A stretch of 11,046 nt of DNA from Prevotellaceae bacterium (GTDB lineage Bacteria > Bacteroidota > Bacteroidia > Bacteroidales > UBA932): NCBI GenBank assembly GCA_031287815.1, contig JAITSM010000023.1, positions 1-11,046 of the forward strand, written 5' to 3'. Under the pieces are notes generated by a model. It was not told where the DNA came from. It saw nothing but the letters and a program-made list of their open reading frames with translations, and searched no databases. Position 1 is the stretch's first letter. The number at the start of each line of letters is the position of its first letter. A program made the translations under genes and the position numbers. Positions 5,144 through 11,046 of the stretch are shown one piece after another.

Positions 5144-6391
5144 TTACAGCTGGCGAAAACAGCGTACAGAATATATGTCCGGGCTTGTGTTCTCCGCCGT
5201 AGCATACGACGCGCTTATATTGTTACAATCATTTGTCGTACCAGGTCTATGGTTAACAAAATTGAAATGTCTCGGATGCGCATCGATACCGCACCACCAT
5301 CCTTCCATACCTGGTCGATTTCTGTTAGGCCTGACTTTCGTAGCCCAACCATACGTATCACTACCGGAATGACATTCATTATTCAAGGCATTCAATTGTG
5401 TTGCTATACTTGCATTCACTATGTAATGACCGCCGCAATTACTCGGGTTAGTAGCATATGGTATGAAATTAACGCTTGGCTCTATAGCTTTTATAAAGTT
5501 TATCCAGTCGGAATTAAGCGGTAAAACCCAACCGGGAGGGCAAATACCTTGCTTGTTAGCTCCCGAGCCGCTTGTCCCGCCCCAAGCGGCAATAGTTTCA
5601 GCGGATGAATAGCCTCTCCCGCATTCATCTTTATTGCAGTTACTATATACAGCGCCTGCCGGCGTACCGTTATAGCCGGCTAATTTTATATTTTGTGCTA
5701 ACCACCAATGATTGTCGGGCATCAACACAATTCGATACAATTCATTGTCCCGCGCGTCTTTTATATAGGCTTGCCAATTCTGTGCGCCGCCGGTGCGCTG
5801 TTGGCATGGATAGGAAGCATTCATGTGTAAATCCATACCGACATATTTACAAAAATAACCCGGACAGCCGGTTTCATCCGTCATGGTAATGGGAGTTATG
5901 CTCAAAGATGATTGGGTTATCGTTGTTCCGGCTACTTCTTGTGTATTACCGTTTGCATCTTTCAGCGTAAATGGCGGCGTACCTCTTAATGTATAAGTTC
6001 CGCCAATGTAATCAAGTATATTCGGCGGGTAATCGCTGCCGTAGGCGCACCAGTTGAATTGTCCGGAGGCATTGTTCAATTTAACAGTAACAGTGTTTGG
6101 CGTAGCGGTTACATAAAAGCCGCGCGTGTTTTTTTCAACGATGCTGCCGGCCGTTACCGTAGCTCCGCCAATGTCGGCTTTGGCAAATGTACCCGGCGTA
6201 GCGCCTGCCACCGAACAAAAATCCACCCAAACCCATACGCGGTTGTTGGCGGCAGTGGCAGCATTCCATGCGACGTGGAATGTCACTTCTTGGCGGTCAT
6301 AATCTACGCTGACCGGGGTAACGGTCGCTTGTGCAAACAGGCCCCCTGCCCCCCAAAGGGGGAAGAAAAGAGAGAAGAAAAGTTTTTTCAT
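5144..6391 (-). CDS. Secreted FISUMP (Fib_succ_major) domain protein
   Basis: The 415-residue protein has a signal peptide at 1-21 (MKKLFFSLFF hydrophobic core, cleavage near GLFAQ/A). A 120-residue N-terminal region follows (TVTPVSVDYDRQEVTFHVAW onward), probably beta-rich and shared with the fragment at 1-115. The FISUMP domain runs from about 170 to the end: PDNHWWLAQNIKLAGY (225-240), a Cys-rich insert, QGICPPGWVLPLNSDW (281-296), GWWCGIDAHPRHF (364-376) and the closing SVRCFRQL (408-415). These correspond to the family landmarks WMAENL, CPxGWHLP, WSS and SVRCV. Thirteen cysteines suggest disulphides outside the cytoplasm. The family is expanded in Bacteroidota and Fibrobacter, with a lectin-like fold proposed for it. 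No sorting domain is visible, so the protein may be secreted or periplasmic. The ligand is unknown. A long structured leader precedes it. Confidence 0.85.
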   Translation of the reverse strand: MKKLFFSLFFPLWGAGGLFAQATVTPVSVDYDRQEVTFHVAWNAATAANNRVWVWVDFCSVAGATPGTFAKADIGGATVTAGSIVEKNTRGFYVTATPNTVTVKLNNASGQFNWCAYGSDYPPNILDYIGGTYTLRGTPPFTLKDANGNTQEVAGTTITQSSLSITPITMTDETGCPGYFCKYVGMDLHMNASYPCQQRTGGAQNWQAYIKDARDNELYRIVLMPDNHWWLAQNIKLAGYNGTPAGAVYSNCNKDECGRGYSSAETIAAWGGTSGSGANKQGICPPGWVLPLNSDWINFIKAIEPSVNFIPYATNPSNCGGHYIVNASIATQLNALNNECHSGSDTYGWATKVRPNRNRPGMEGWWCGIDAHPRHFNFVNHRPGTTNDCNNISASYATAENTSPDIYSVRCFRQL

Positions 6392-6459
6392 AATCGTTTT
6401 TTTTAATGTTCATTATTCATTAAATTCGTCCCTAACGGGATGTCGTTGACTGTTTATTT

Positions 6460-6508
6460 GTCTATGTTCTACAAGTCCATGTTCTATTGTCTATAAGTCT
6501 ATGTTCTG
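6460..6508. repeat. Direct repeats of AGTCTATGTTCT inside leader 2
   Basis: GTCTATGTTCT, AGTCCATGTTCT and AGTCTATGTTCT, plus a partial TTGTCTATA, lie in tandem between the P4 hairpin and the start codon. Leader 1 lacks them, so they look like a later insertion or expansion that lengthens this leader. Confidence 0.65.
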
Positions 6509-6852
6509 TTTTCGCAGCATTGGGGCTGTTTTGCAAACACAAACCAACTTCTTAAAACAACCCCCTGCTACGAATTTTTATTCGTTGCCAATGATTGCAG
6601 AAAGTTTCATTAAACTTTTTCTGCAGTTTGTTTCTTCAACTTTTTTTCTTCTGTCCACTAAAAATTAAAAGTGGATGAGAATTACACATTATGTACATCG
6701 AGGTTCAGCAATACCCAACAAGCAAATAAGTATAATCACTCACACCACTTTTGAGGTGTTTGCTTTCACTTATATTTAAGCTTGTTTGAAATTTTGCTGA
6801 TTTCGATGCACAAAATAAAAGTTAAAGCGATATTTTTTTACAATATCAATTT

Positions 6853-6869
6853 AATATTTCAAAGAGCAT
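6853..6869 (-). promoter_or_regulatory. boxA-like motif in leader 2
   Basis: On the minus strand this reads ATGCTCTTTGAAATATT, starting about 7 nt after the predicted transcription start. It is at the same place as the copy 1 motif and shares the GCTCTTTGA core. Confidence 0.45.
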
Positions 6870-6882
6870 GGCATTAACGACG

Positions 6883-6913
6883 CAAATATAAAACAATATT
6901 TTTTAATTGCAAT
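6883..6913 (-). promoter_or_regulatory. Promoter of leader 2 / FISUMP gene
   Basis: On the minus strand ATTG (6910-6913) and TATATTTG (6883-6890) are separated by exactly 19 nt. Upstream A/T runs resemble those at the other two leader promoters. Confidence 0.82.
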
Positions 6914-6982
6914 TTTTTTGCAAAATTTTTTTCACCATAAAGTAGGAGCGCCGGCGGCTTAATCCCCCGATTTCTTAACCGC

Positions 6983-8650
6983 TTATACGAAAAATACGAT
7001 CAGCAACTGCGCCGACAGCACCCGCAGGAACATGGTGAGCGGATAGACCGAAGCATAGCTTATGGAAGGAGTATCGTGGCCGGCAGTGGCTACGGCATAG
7101 GAGAGCGCGGGCGGGTCGGTGGTGCTGCCGGCCAGCAAGCCCATCAGCGAAAAGTAATTCAGTTTGCACCATTTTTTCCCGATAACGCCGAACAGGAGGA
7201 GGGGAACAACGGTGATGATAACGCCCAGCCCCACCCACAGCAAGCCGCCGTGCCGGATAGTTTCCACAAACTGTTCGCCGGCTTCCAGCCCTACGCAGGC
7301 AAGGAACAGGCTAATTCCCACTTCGCGCAGCATCAGGTTGGCGCTCATGGTGGCGTAGGTAACCAGTTTGAGTTTGGGGCCGAACACGCTTATCAGGATA
7401 GCTACCACCAGCGGCCCGCCGGCCAGCCCGAGCTTCACCGGCTGCGGGATGCCGGGAAAAGTAAACGGAATGCTGCCCAGCAATACGCCTAAAAAGATAC
7501 CTGTGAATATCGGTATCAGGTTCGGCTCGCGGAGGCGTTTCAGCTGGTTGCCCAAGACTTTTTCCACGCCGTTGATTGCCTCCAGCGTCCCGACGACCAT
7601 TACGCGGTCGCCCATCTGCAATGCCAGCGTCGGGCGCGCAATCAAATCAATGCCCGCGCGGTTGACGCGGGTGATGTTTACGCCGAAACGGTTGCGCAAA
7701 TCAAGCTGCGCAAGCGTTTTTCCCGACACTTCGGAGAGGGTAACCAGCATCCGCCGCGACACAAAGTCCGAACTCAGCTTGTCCCATTGCTCGTTGCTCA
7801 TCTCAATTTCCCGCCCGATAAAGCTGCCTACCGCCTTGCGGTCGCGTGGGGTAGTAATCACCAGCACCCTGTCGTTTTCATGGAGGGTGCTTTTCGACGA
7901 GGCGAGTTCTATCTTCCCGTCGGCATGGCACACGCGCGAAATAACGATTTTCCGGTTAATCAGTTCCAGAATGGTTTTTATATCATTGCCGAAAAGGGCG
8001 GGGTTCTTCACTTCCAGCGAGAGCAGGCATACGGCGTTCTTGTTGTCCGCTTCCGTTGCCGCCAGCCGTTCGTTTTCTTTCGGCAGATTGATGCGGAAAA
8101 TATAGCGCAGCAGCGTCATCGAAAGGATAATCCCGACAACGCCCAGCGGGTAGGCTACCGCATAACCCAGCGCAATGGAGGGATTTTCCGCGCCGGCTAC
8201 GCCAATGTAAGCGTCCTGCGCCGCGCCCAATCCGGGCGTGTTGGTTACCGCGCCCGATAACACGCCCACCATTGCCGGCATCGGGATGCGGCCGGCGAAG
8301 TGCAGGAAAATCGTAATGCCCACGCCGGAAAGAACAATACCGGTAGCTAACAGGTTCAACGTTAATCCGCCTTTTTTGAAGGAAGAAAAAAATCCCGGCC
8401 CCACTTGCAGGCCTACGGCATAAATGAAAAGAATCAATCCAAATTCCTTGACGAAATGCAATACCTGGTGGTCGGCGCGAAAACCGAAATGGCTCATGGC
8501 AATGCCGGCAAACAATATAAAAGTAATGCCTAACGAAACGCCGCCTATCTTTATTTTCCCGAGCAGGATGCCCGCCGCAATGACCGACGCCAGCAGCAAT
8601 ATCGTATGCGCCACGCCCTCGCCCCATAAAAGATTATTGACCCATTCCAT
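6983..8650 (-). CDS. AspT/YidE-type putative transporter with two TrkA-C (RCK_C) domains
   Basis: This 555-residue inner-membrane protein has the duplicated architecture of the aspartate:alanine exchanger family (AspT/YidE/YbjL). The N-terminal membrane half (about residues 12-185) carries GAVTNTPGLGAAQDA (133-147) and YAVAYPLGVVG. Two cytosolic TrkA-C domains follow at about 205-280 and 292-370. The C-terminal membrane half (about 378-555) carries LLAGSTTDPPALSYA (505-519) and YASVYPLTM. The paired TNTPGL and TTDPPAL motifs occupy equivalent places in the two halves, as expected for the internal repeat. The length is normal. The substrate cannot be read from sequence. Bacteroidales homologues are annotated only as putative transporters, and RCK_C domains usually bind small ligands. 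It lies 101 nt downstream of marC on the same strand, possibly co-transcribed, although the gap is filled with repeats. Confidence 0.92.
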   Translation of the reverse strand: MEWVNNLLWGEGVAHTILLLASVIAAGILLGKIKIGGVSLGITFILFAGIAMSHFGFRADHQVLHFVKEFGLILFIYAVGLQVGPGFFSSFKKGGLTLNLLATGIVLSGVGITIFLHFAGRIPMPAMVGVLSGAVTNTPGLGAAQDAYIGVAGAENPSIALGYAVAYPLGVVGIILSMTLLRYIFRINLPKENERLAATEADNKNAVCLLSLEVKNPALFGNDIKTILELINRKIVISRVCHADGKIELASSKSTLHENDRVLVITTPRDRKAVGSFIGREIEMSNEQWDKLSSDFVSRRMLVTLSEVSGKTLAQLDLRNRFGVNITRVNRAGIDLIARPTLALQMGDRVMVVGTLEAINGVEKVLGNQLKRLREPNLIPIFTGIFLGVLLGSIPFTFPGIPQPVKLGLAGGPLVVAILISVFGPKLKLVTYATMSANLMLREVGISLFLACVGLEAGEQFVETIRHGGLLWVGLGVIITVVPLLLFGVIGKKWCKLNYFSLMGLLAGSTTDPPALSYAVATAGHDTPSISYASVYPLTMFLRVLSAQLLIVFFV

Positions 8651-8655
8651 TGTTT

Positions 8656-8734
8656 TAATGTGACTAATTGTTTAATGTGCTAATGTGACTAATTGTTAGT
8701 TTAAAGTTTAAGGTTTAAGGTTGCTGGCGCCAGC
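8656..8734. repeat. 17-nt direct repeat plus inverted CTGGCGCCAG/TTTAAAG module
   Basis: TAATGTGACTAATTGTT occurs perfectly at 8656-8672 and 8681-8697, a 25-nt period with a partial copy between. Next comes the module 8699-8734, the reverse complement of the one at 929-972: GTTTAAAGTTTAAGG, a second TTTAAGG and the palindrome GCTGGCGCCAGC. The whole marC-aspT gap is repeat DNA, and I see no -7 box for aspT in it. Confidence 0.7.
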
Positions 8735-8751
8735 CCCCTTCACCCTTCGCT

Positions 8752-9336
8752 TCATCTCAGCAGTACGCTGATGTTGGAAACAAACAGCCGTACGGACATG
8801 GCGATTAAAATAATCCCGAAAAATTTCCGCAACACATAAATGCCGCCCTTGCCGATGATTTTTTCCACTACATGCGTTTTGCGCAGCACAAAATAAAGGA
8901 TCGCCATATTCATGGCAATAGCAATAATAATATTGGCGGTGTGGCATTCCGACCGCAGCGACAGCGTCGTGGTCAAAGTGCCGGGGCCGGCCACCAGCGG
9001 AAAGACAATCGGGATAAACGTCGTATAGCCTGCCGGCGCGGTGTTGCGGAACAGCTCCACGTCGAGCGTCATTTCTATGGCCAGCGCAAAAAGTATCAAC
9101 GAGCCGGCCACCGCAAACGAAGCAATATCCGTACTGAATAATCTTAACAGCCCCTCGCCGGCAAACAGAAACAGCACCACCAGCGCAAAAGAAAGGGACG
9201 CCGCACGGCCGGCATGGATTTTTTTCCCCGAGCCGGTTAAATTAACAAAAATCGGTATCGACCCGCTAACGTCTATCACGGCGAAAAGCACCATGAACGC
9301 CGTTAATATCTCCTGTATATTCAAATGTAGCCCCAT
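8752..9336 (-). CDS. MarC (UPF0056) family integral membrane protein
   Basis: The 194-residue protein has about six hydrophobic segments (roughly 8-30, 46-66, 72-92, 107-126, 134-152 and 172-192). Family landmarks are FAVIDVSGSIPIFVNLTG (18-35), corresponding to the usual D-P/S-G-PIF loop, and IPIVFPLVAGPGTLTTTLSL (108-127), the PLxAGPG(T/A)I(T/S) signature. The family was named after the mar locus of E. coli, but a role in multidrug resistance has not held up and the transported substrate is unknown. It has a -7 box upstream and is divergent from thiL. The aspT-like gene follows on the same strand. Confidence 0.93.
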   Translation of the reverse strand: MGLHLNIQEILTAFMVLFAVIDVSGSIPIFVNLTGSGKKIHAGRAASLSFALVVLFLFAGEGLLRLFSTDIASFAVAGSLILFALAIEMTLDVELFRNTAPAGYTTFIPIVFPLVAGPGTLTTTLSLRSECHTANIIIAIAMNMAILYFVLRKTHVVEKIIGKGGIYVLRKFFGIILIAMSVRLFVSNISVLLR

Positions 9337-9358
9337 AATGTTTTGTATTCAACGGGCG

Positions 9359-9366
9359 CAAAGATA
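9359..9366 (-). promoter_or_regulatory. Candidate marC promoter (-7 box)
   Basis: On the minus strand TATCTTTG matches the Bacteroidetes -7 box and would start transcription about 15 nt before the marC ATG. No clear -33 TTTG is present. The region that would hold it is occupied by the divergent thiL promoter. Confidence 0.6.
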
Positions 9367-9379
9367 CGAAAAAATAAGC

Positions 9380-9387
9380 TACTTTTG
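9380..9387 (+). promoter_or_regulatory. Candidate thiL promoter (-7 box)
   Basis: TACTTTTG fits TAnnTTTG. The thiL ATG is only 14 nt beyond it, implying a nearly leaderless mRNA. It faces away from the marC -7 box, with 13 nt between the two. Confidence 0.5.
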
Positions 9388-9401
9388 TAAAAATTTTATT
9401 C

Positions 9402-10445
9402 ATGAAAACATCCGAAAAAATGCCTGAAAAAACGCCTATTGCTACGCTTGGCGCATTCGGGCTAATCGACCGGCTCGCAAAAACCGTTGAACTCAAACAG
9501 CCCTCTACCCTCAAAGGCATTGGCGACGATGCGGCTGTCGTCCGTTATAAAAAGGCGGCCACCGTCGTGTCTGCCGAATTGTTCCTGGAAGGCATTCATT
9601 TCGATTTAACCTATACGCCGCTGAAGCATCTCGGCTATAAACTGGTTACGGCGGGCGTCAGCGATATTTACGCCATGAACGCCACGCCGCGACAAATCCT
9701 GCTTTCCATTGGCCTGGACAAACGCTTTTGTGTGGAAGAAGTGGAAGAACTGTATGCCGGCGTGAAAATCGCCTGCGAACATTATGGGGTGGATCTGGCC
9801 GGCGGCGACACCACCACCTCCCTCACCGGGCTGACATTGCACATTACCGTTACCGGCGAAGCGCCGGAAGAAAACATAGTGTACCGCTCCGGCGGGAAAC
9901 AGGCCGACCTCCTCTGCCTCACCGGCGATTTGGGCGCCGCCTACATGGGGCTGCAACTGCTCGAGCGCGAAAAACGCGTGTTTGATGGAAACCCCCGCAA
10001 ACAGCCCCAGCTGGAAGGGTACAATTATATTCTCCAACGGCACCTGAAGCCCGAAGCGCGCAAGGACATTATTGAACTGCTGGCGCAGCACCACATTCTC
10101 CCCACCTCGATGATTGACGTGAGCGACGGGCTGGCGTCGGACGCGCTGCACCTCTGCAAGCAGTCGAACTGCGGCGTGCGCATTTATCTGGAACGCCTGC
10201 CCATTGCGTCGGAAACCTTCCGCCTGGCGGACGAAATACACATCGACGCGGTTACTGCCGCCCTGCACGGCGGCGACGACTACGAGCTGCTGTTCACCGT
10301 GCCGGTAGCGCTGTACGACACTATTCGCAAGGAGCTGCCAAGCGTCGATATTATCGGGCACCTCTGTCCTCCTTCCGAAGGAGCCTGCCTCCTCACGCCC
10401 GACAACCAAGCCATCGCCCTGACTGCCCAGGGATGGGTTGGTTAG
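9402..10445 (+). CDS. thiL: Thiamine-monophosphate kinase
   Basis: ThiL phosphorylates thiamine monophosphate with ATP to the cofactor thiamine diphosphate in the cytoplasm. The 347-residue protein belongs to the PurM/AIRS-like superfamily. Landmarks are GIGDDAAVV (39-47), the Mg/ATP-binding aspartates; a mid-domain VSDIYAMNATP (86-96); LAGGDTTTS (132-140); TGDLGAAYMGL (174-184); MIDVSDGLASDALHL (237-251); and HGGDDYELLFTV (289-300), all intact. The start at 9402 matches the family length. A second ATG at 9420 is possible but would remove only six residues that are outside the conserved domain. No other thi gene is in the window. After the stop comes repeat-like DNA and then an unrelated promoter, so thiL appears monocistronic. 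Confidence 0.97.
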   Translation: MKTSEKMPEKTPIATLGAFGLIDRLAKTVELKQPSTLKGIGDDAAVVRYKKAATVVSAELFLEGIHFDLTYTPLKHLGYKLVTAGVSDIYAMNATPRQILLSIGLDKRFCVEEVEELYAGVKIACEHYGVDLAGGDTTTSLTGLTLHITVTGEAPEENIVYRSGGKQADLLCLTGDLGAAYMGLQLLEREKRVFDGNPRKQPQLEGYNYILQRHLKPEARKDIIELLAQHHILPTSMIDVSDGLASDALHLCKQSNCGVRIYLERLPIASETFRLADEIHIDAVTAALHGGDDYELLFTVPVALYDTIRKELPSVDIIGHLCPPSEGACLLTPDNQAIALTAQGWVG

Positions 10446-10458
10446 TCATGAATCATGA

Positions 10459-10472
10459 GTCGGCTGATGCCG
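10459..10472 (+). terminator. Small hairpin after thiL, weak terminator candidate
   Basis: TCGGC and GCCGA pair around a 4-nt loop 13 nt past the thiL stop. They are followed by AAATTATCTT rather than a clean T-run. A TCATGA direct repeat precedes it. The stem is too short to call with confidence. Confidence 0.25.
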
Positions 10473-10504
10473 AAATTATCTTACGAAAAATTTTTTCAAA
10501 AATA

Positions 10505-10535
10505 TTTGGAATTAAAAAAAATGTAATTATATTTG
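10505..10535 (+). promoter_or_regulatory. Promoter of leader 3 / lipoprotein gene
   Basis: TTTG (10505-10508) and TATATTTG (10528-10535) are exactly 19 nt apart. The upstream stretch TTTCAAAAATATTTGGAATT is identical to the one at leader 1 on the opposite strand. Confidence 0.85.
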
Positions 10536-10547
10536 CAGCGTAGATAC

Positions 10548-10565
10548 GTTCTTTGATATATTGGG
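10548..10565 (+). promoter_or_regulatory. boxA-like motif in leader 3
   Basis: GTTCTTTGATATATTGGG starts about 6 nt after the predicted transcription start, at the same place as in leaders 1 and 2. The core TCTTTGA is common to all three. Confidence 0.45.
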
Positions 10566-10857
10566 TATTTTTTATTCGTTACAAGAAATCTTGACAATTT
10601 CTAAACATTATGAATAAAAGTAAAACGCACGTATGGAAAACGTGGACTTTTTTATTATAATGTTAGGTAGTCAAGAACCTCTTGTAACAATAAAATAAGT
10701 TCACGTTTTTAGTTTTACGCGTATGAGCCGAAAGAATAAACTAAACTCGTAACAATTGGCAGTGAATAAAAAATTGCAGCAAGGGGTTGTTTTATAAGGT
10801 TGGTTTGTGTTTGCAAAACAGCCCTGTGGCTGCAAAAAAAAAGTTAAGAACTAAGAG

Positions 10858-10892
10858 TTGGCTGGCGCCGGAACCTTAAACTTTAAACATGA
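10858..10892 (+). repeat. Dispersed module (GGCGCC palindrome plus CCTTAAACTTTAAAC)
   Basis: This copy of the module at 929-972 reads GGCTGGCGCC, then GAACCTTAAACTTTAAAC and ATGAAACC. It sits between the leader hairpin and the lipoprotein start codon. Its internal ATG runs straight into a stop codon, so it is not a gene start. Confidence 0.65.
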
Positions 10893-10911
10893 AACCATAA
10901 ATAATAACAGT

Positions 10912-11046
10912 ATGAAAAAAAATTTCTTTCTTCTTGCGGGCTTGTTGCTGTTGGCAGCAGGTTGCGCCACACAAAAAACAACTGCATCGAACGTGGAAAA
11001 TATTCCTGTGTACAACACAGGCAAAGACGAGCCGGCGGCATCCTCC
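10912..11046 (+). CDS. Lipoprotein, N-terminal part only
   Basis: The frame starts at ATG 10912 and is open to the right edge (45 codons). MKKNFFLLAGLLLLAAGC is a type II signal peptide with lipobox LAAGC, so Cys18 should be lipidated after cleavage. The mature start (CATQKTTASNVENIPVYNTG) has residues A and T rather than acidic residues right after the Cys. The rest is polar and I do not recognise a family. A long structured leader of the same type as the secreted-protein genes lies upstream, which suggests shared control. The localisation is an envelope membrane, outer or inner leaflet undetermined. Confidence 0.82.
   Translation, partial: MKKNFFLLAGLLLLAAGCATQKTTASNVENIPVYNTGKDEPAASS

Larger units (their letters stand above)
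6392..6876 (-). ncRNA. Structured 5' leader RNA, copy 2
   Basis: The leader is about 485 nt. Equivalent pairings to copy 1, in plus-strand coordinates, are: P1 6817-6827/6634-6644, with an A-U pair replaced by G-U; P2 6670-6675/6654-6659; P3 6803-6811/6693-6701, then the internal loop AA (6801-6802) opposite ACC (6702-6704), 6794-6800/6705-6711, 6780-6785/6718-6723, 6768-6773/6726-6731 and an apical hairpin 6755-6759/6742-6746; a hairpin 6612-6625/6596-6607; and P4 6554-6564/6522-6532 closed by 6567-6572/6513-6518. Nearly all P3 bases differ from copy 1 while pairing is kept, which is covariation. Between P4 and the ATG lie micro-repeats and a TCCC/GGGA hairpin (6429-6440). Confidence 0.78.
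10542..10911 (+). ncRNA. Structured 5' leader RNA, copy 3 (shorter form)
   Basis: The leader is about 370 nt. It keeps P3: 10578-10586 (GTTACAAGA) with 10680-10688, internal loop AA (10587-10588) opposite ACC (10677-10679), 10589-10595/10670-10676, then 10604-10611/10657-10664 and an apical CACGT/ACGTG hairpin (10628-10632/10640-10644). It keeps P4: 10783-10793/10815-10825 closed by 10776-10780/10829-10833, with the same GU-rich loop. The P1 stem and the CCACT/AGTGG hairpin P2 of copies 1 and 2 are not found. Instead TTTAGTTT and AAACTAAA between 10710 and 10745 can pair. P3 bases are entirely different from the other copies but fold identically. A repeat module separates P4 from the gene. 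Confidence 0.72.

Noticed and set aside
5027..5524. Plus-strand open frame of 165 codons opposite the FISUMP 3' end
   Set aside because: It is a shadow of the FISUMP gene that also crosses the SUI1 promoter and the post-FISUMP hairpin.
7368..8105. Plus-strand open frame of 245 codons opposite the transporter
   Set aside because: It is Ser/Arg/Thr-rich shadow sequence of the TrkA-C-containing transporter, which has full family motifs.
9606..10409. Minus-strand open frame of 267 codons opposite thiL
   Set aside because: It is a shadow of thiL in GC-rich coding DNA. All kinase motifs are on the plus strand.

Overview
The window looks like chromosome from a member of the Bacteroidota, most likely order Bacteroidales. 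The evidence is several promoters with the phylum-specific TAnnTTTG -7 box (three of them with a TTTG-like -33 box exactly 19 nt upstream), the absence of Shine-Dalgarno sequences, the Bacteroidales-type cluster SUI1 / DUF4271 / hemD / rnpA / yidD, and secreted FISUMP (Fibrobacter succinogenes major paralogous domain) proteins. Genes are moderately GC-rich, while several intergenic stretches are strongly AT-rich. I cannot name a genus from the sequence alone.

Layout. 1-115 (minus) is the start of a secreted protein that runs off the left edge. 116-562 is its long leader and promoter. 600-1060 is gene-free and packed with small direct repeats and GC-rich hairpins. 1143-2438 (plus) is thrC. 2468-5014 (minus) is a compact housekeeping operon: translation initiation factor SUI1, DUF4271 membrane protein, uroporphyrinogen-III synthase, RNase P protein and YidD. 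5144-6391 (minus) is a secreted 415-residue FISUMP-domain protein, again with a long leader (6392-6876). 6983-8650 and 8752-9336 (minus) are an AspT/YidE-type transporter and a MarC-family membrane protein. 9402-10445 (plus) is thiL, divergent from marC. 10505-10911 holds a third promoter and long leader, followed by the start of a lipoprotein gene that runs off the right edge.

The most unusual feature is the leader. Three AT-rich leaders of roughly 370-485 nt share the same promoter architecture, a boxA-like sequence just after the predicted start of transcription, a long arm with a conserved asymmetric internal loop (AA opposite ACC) whose flanking helices change sequence while keeping pairing, and a terminal GGGG(C/U)UGUUUU-type hairpin with an almost invariant GU-rich loop. 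Two copies also share a closing stem and a side hairpin. This is strong sequence-level support for a structured 5' leader RNA controlling a set of cell-surface genes. I do not recognise it as a named family.

A second theme is a family of small intergenic modules (CTGGCGCCAG palindromes, CCTTAAACTTTAAAC tracts, 7-12 nt direct repeats and multi-hairpin blocks) scattered between genes, including between leader and start codon in two of the three leaders.
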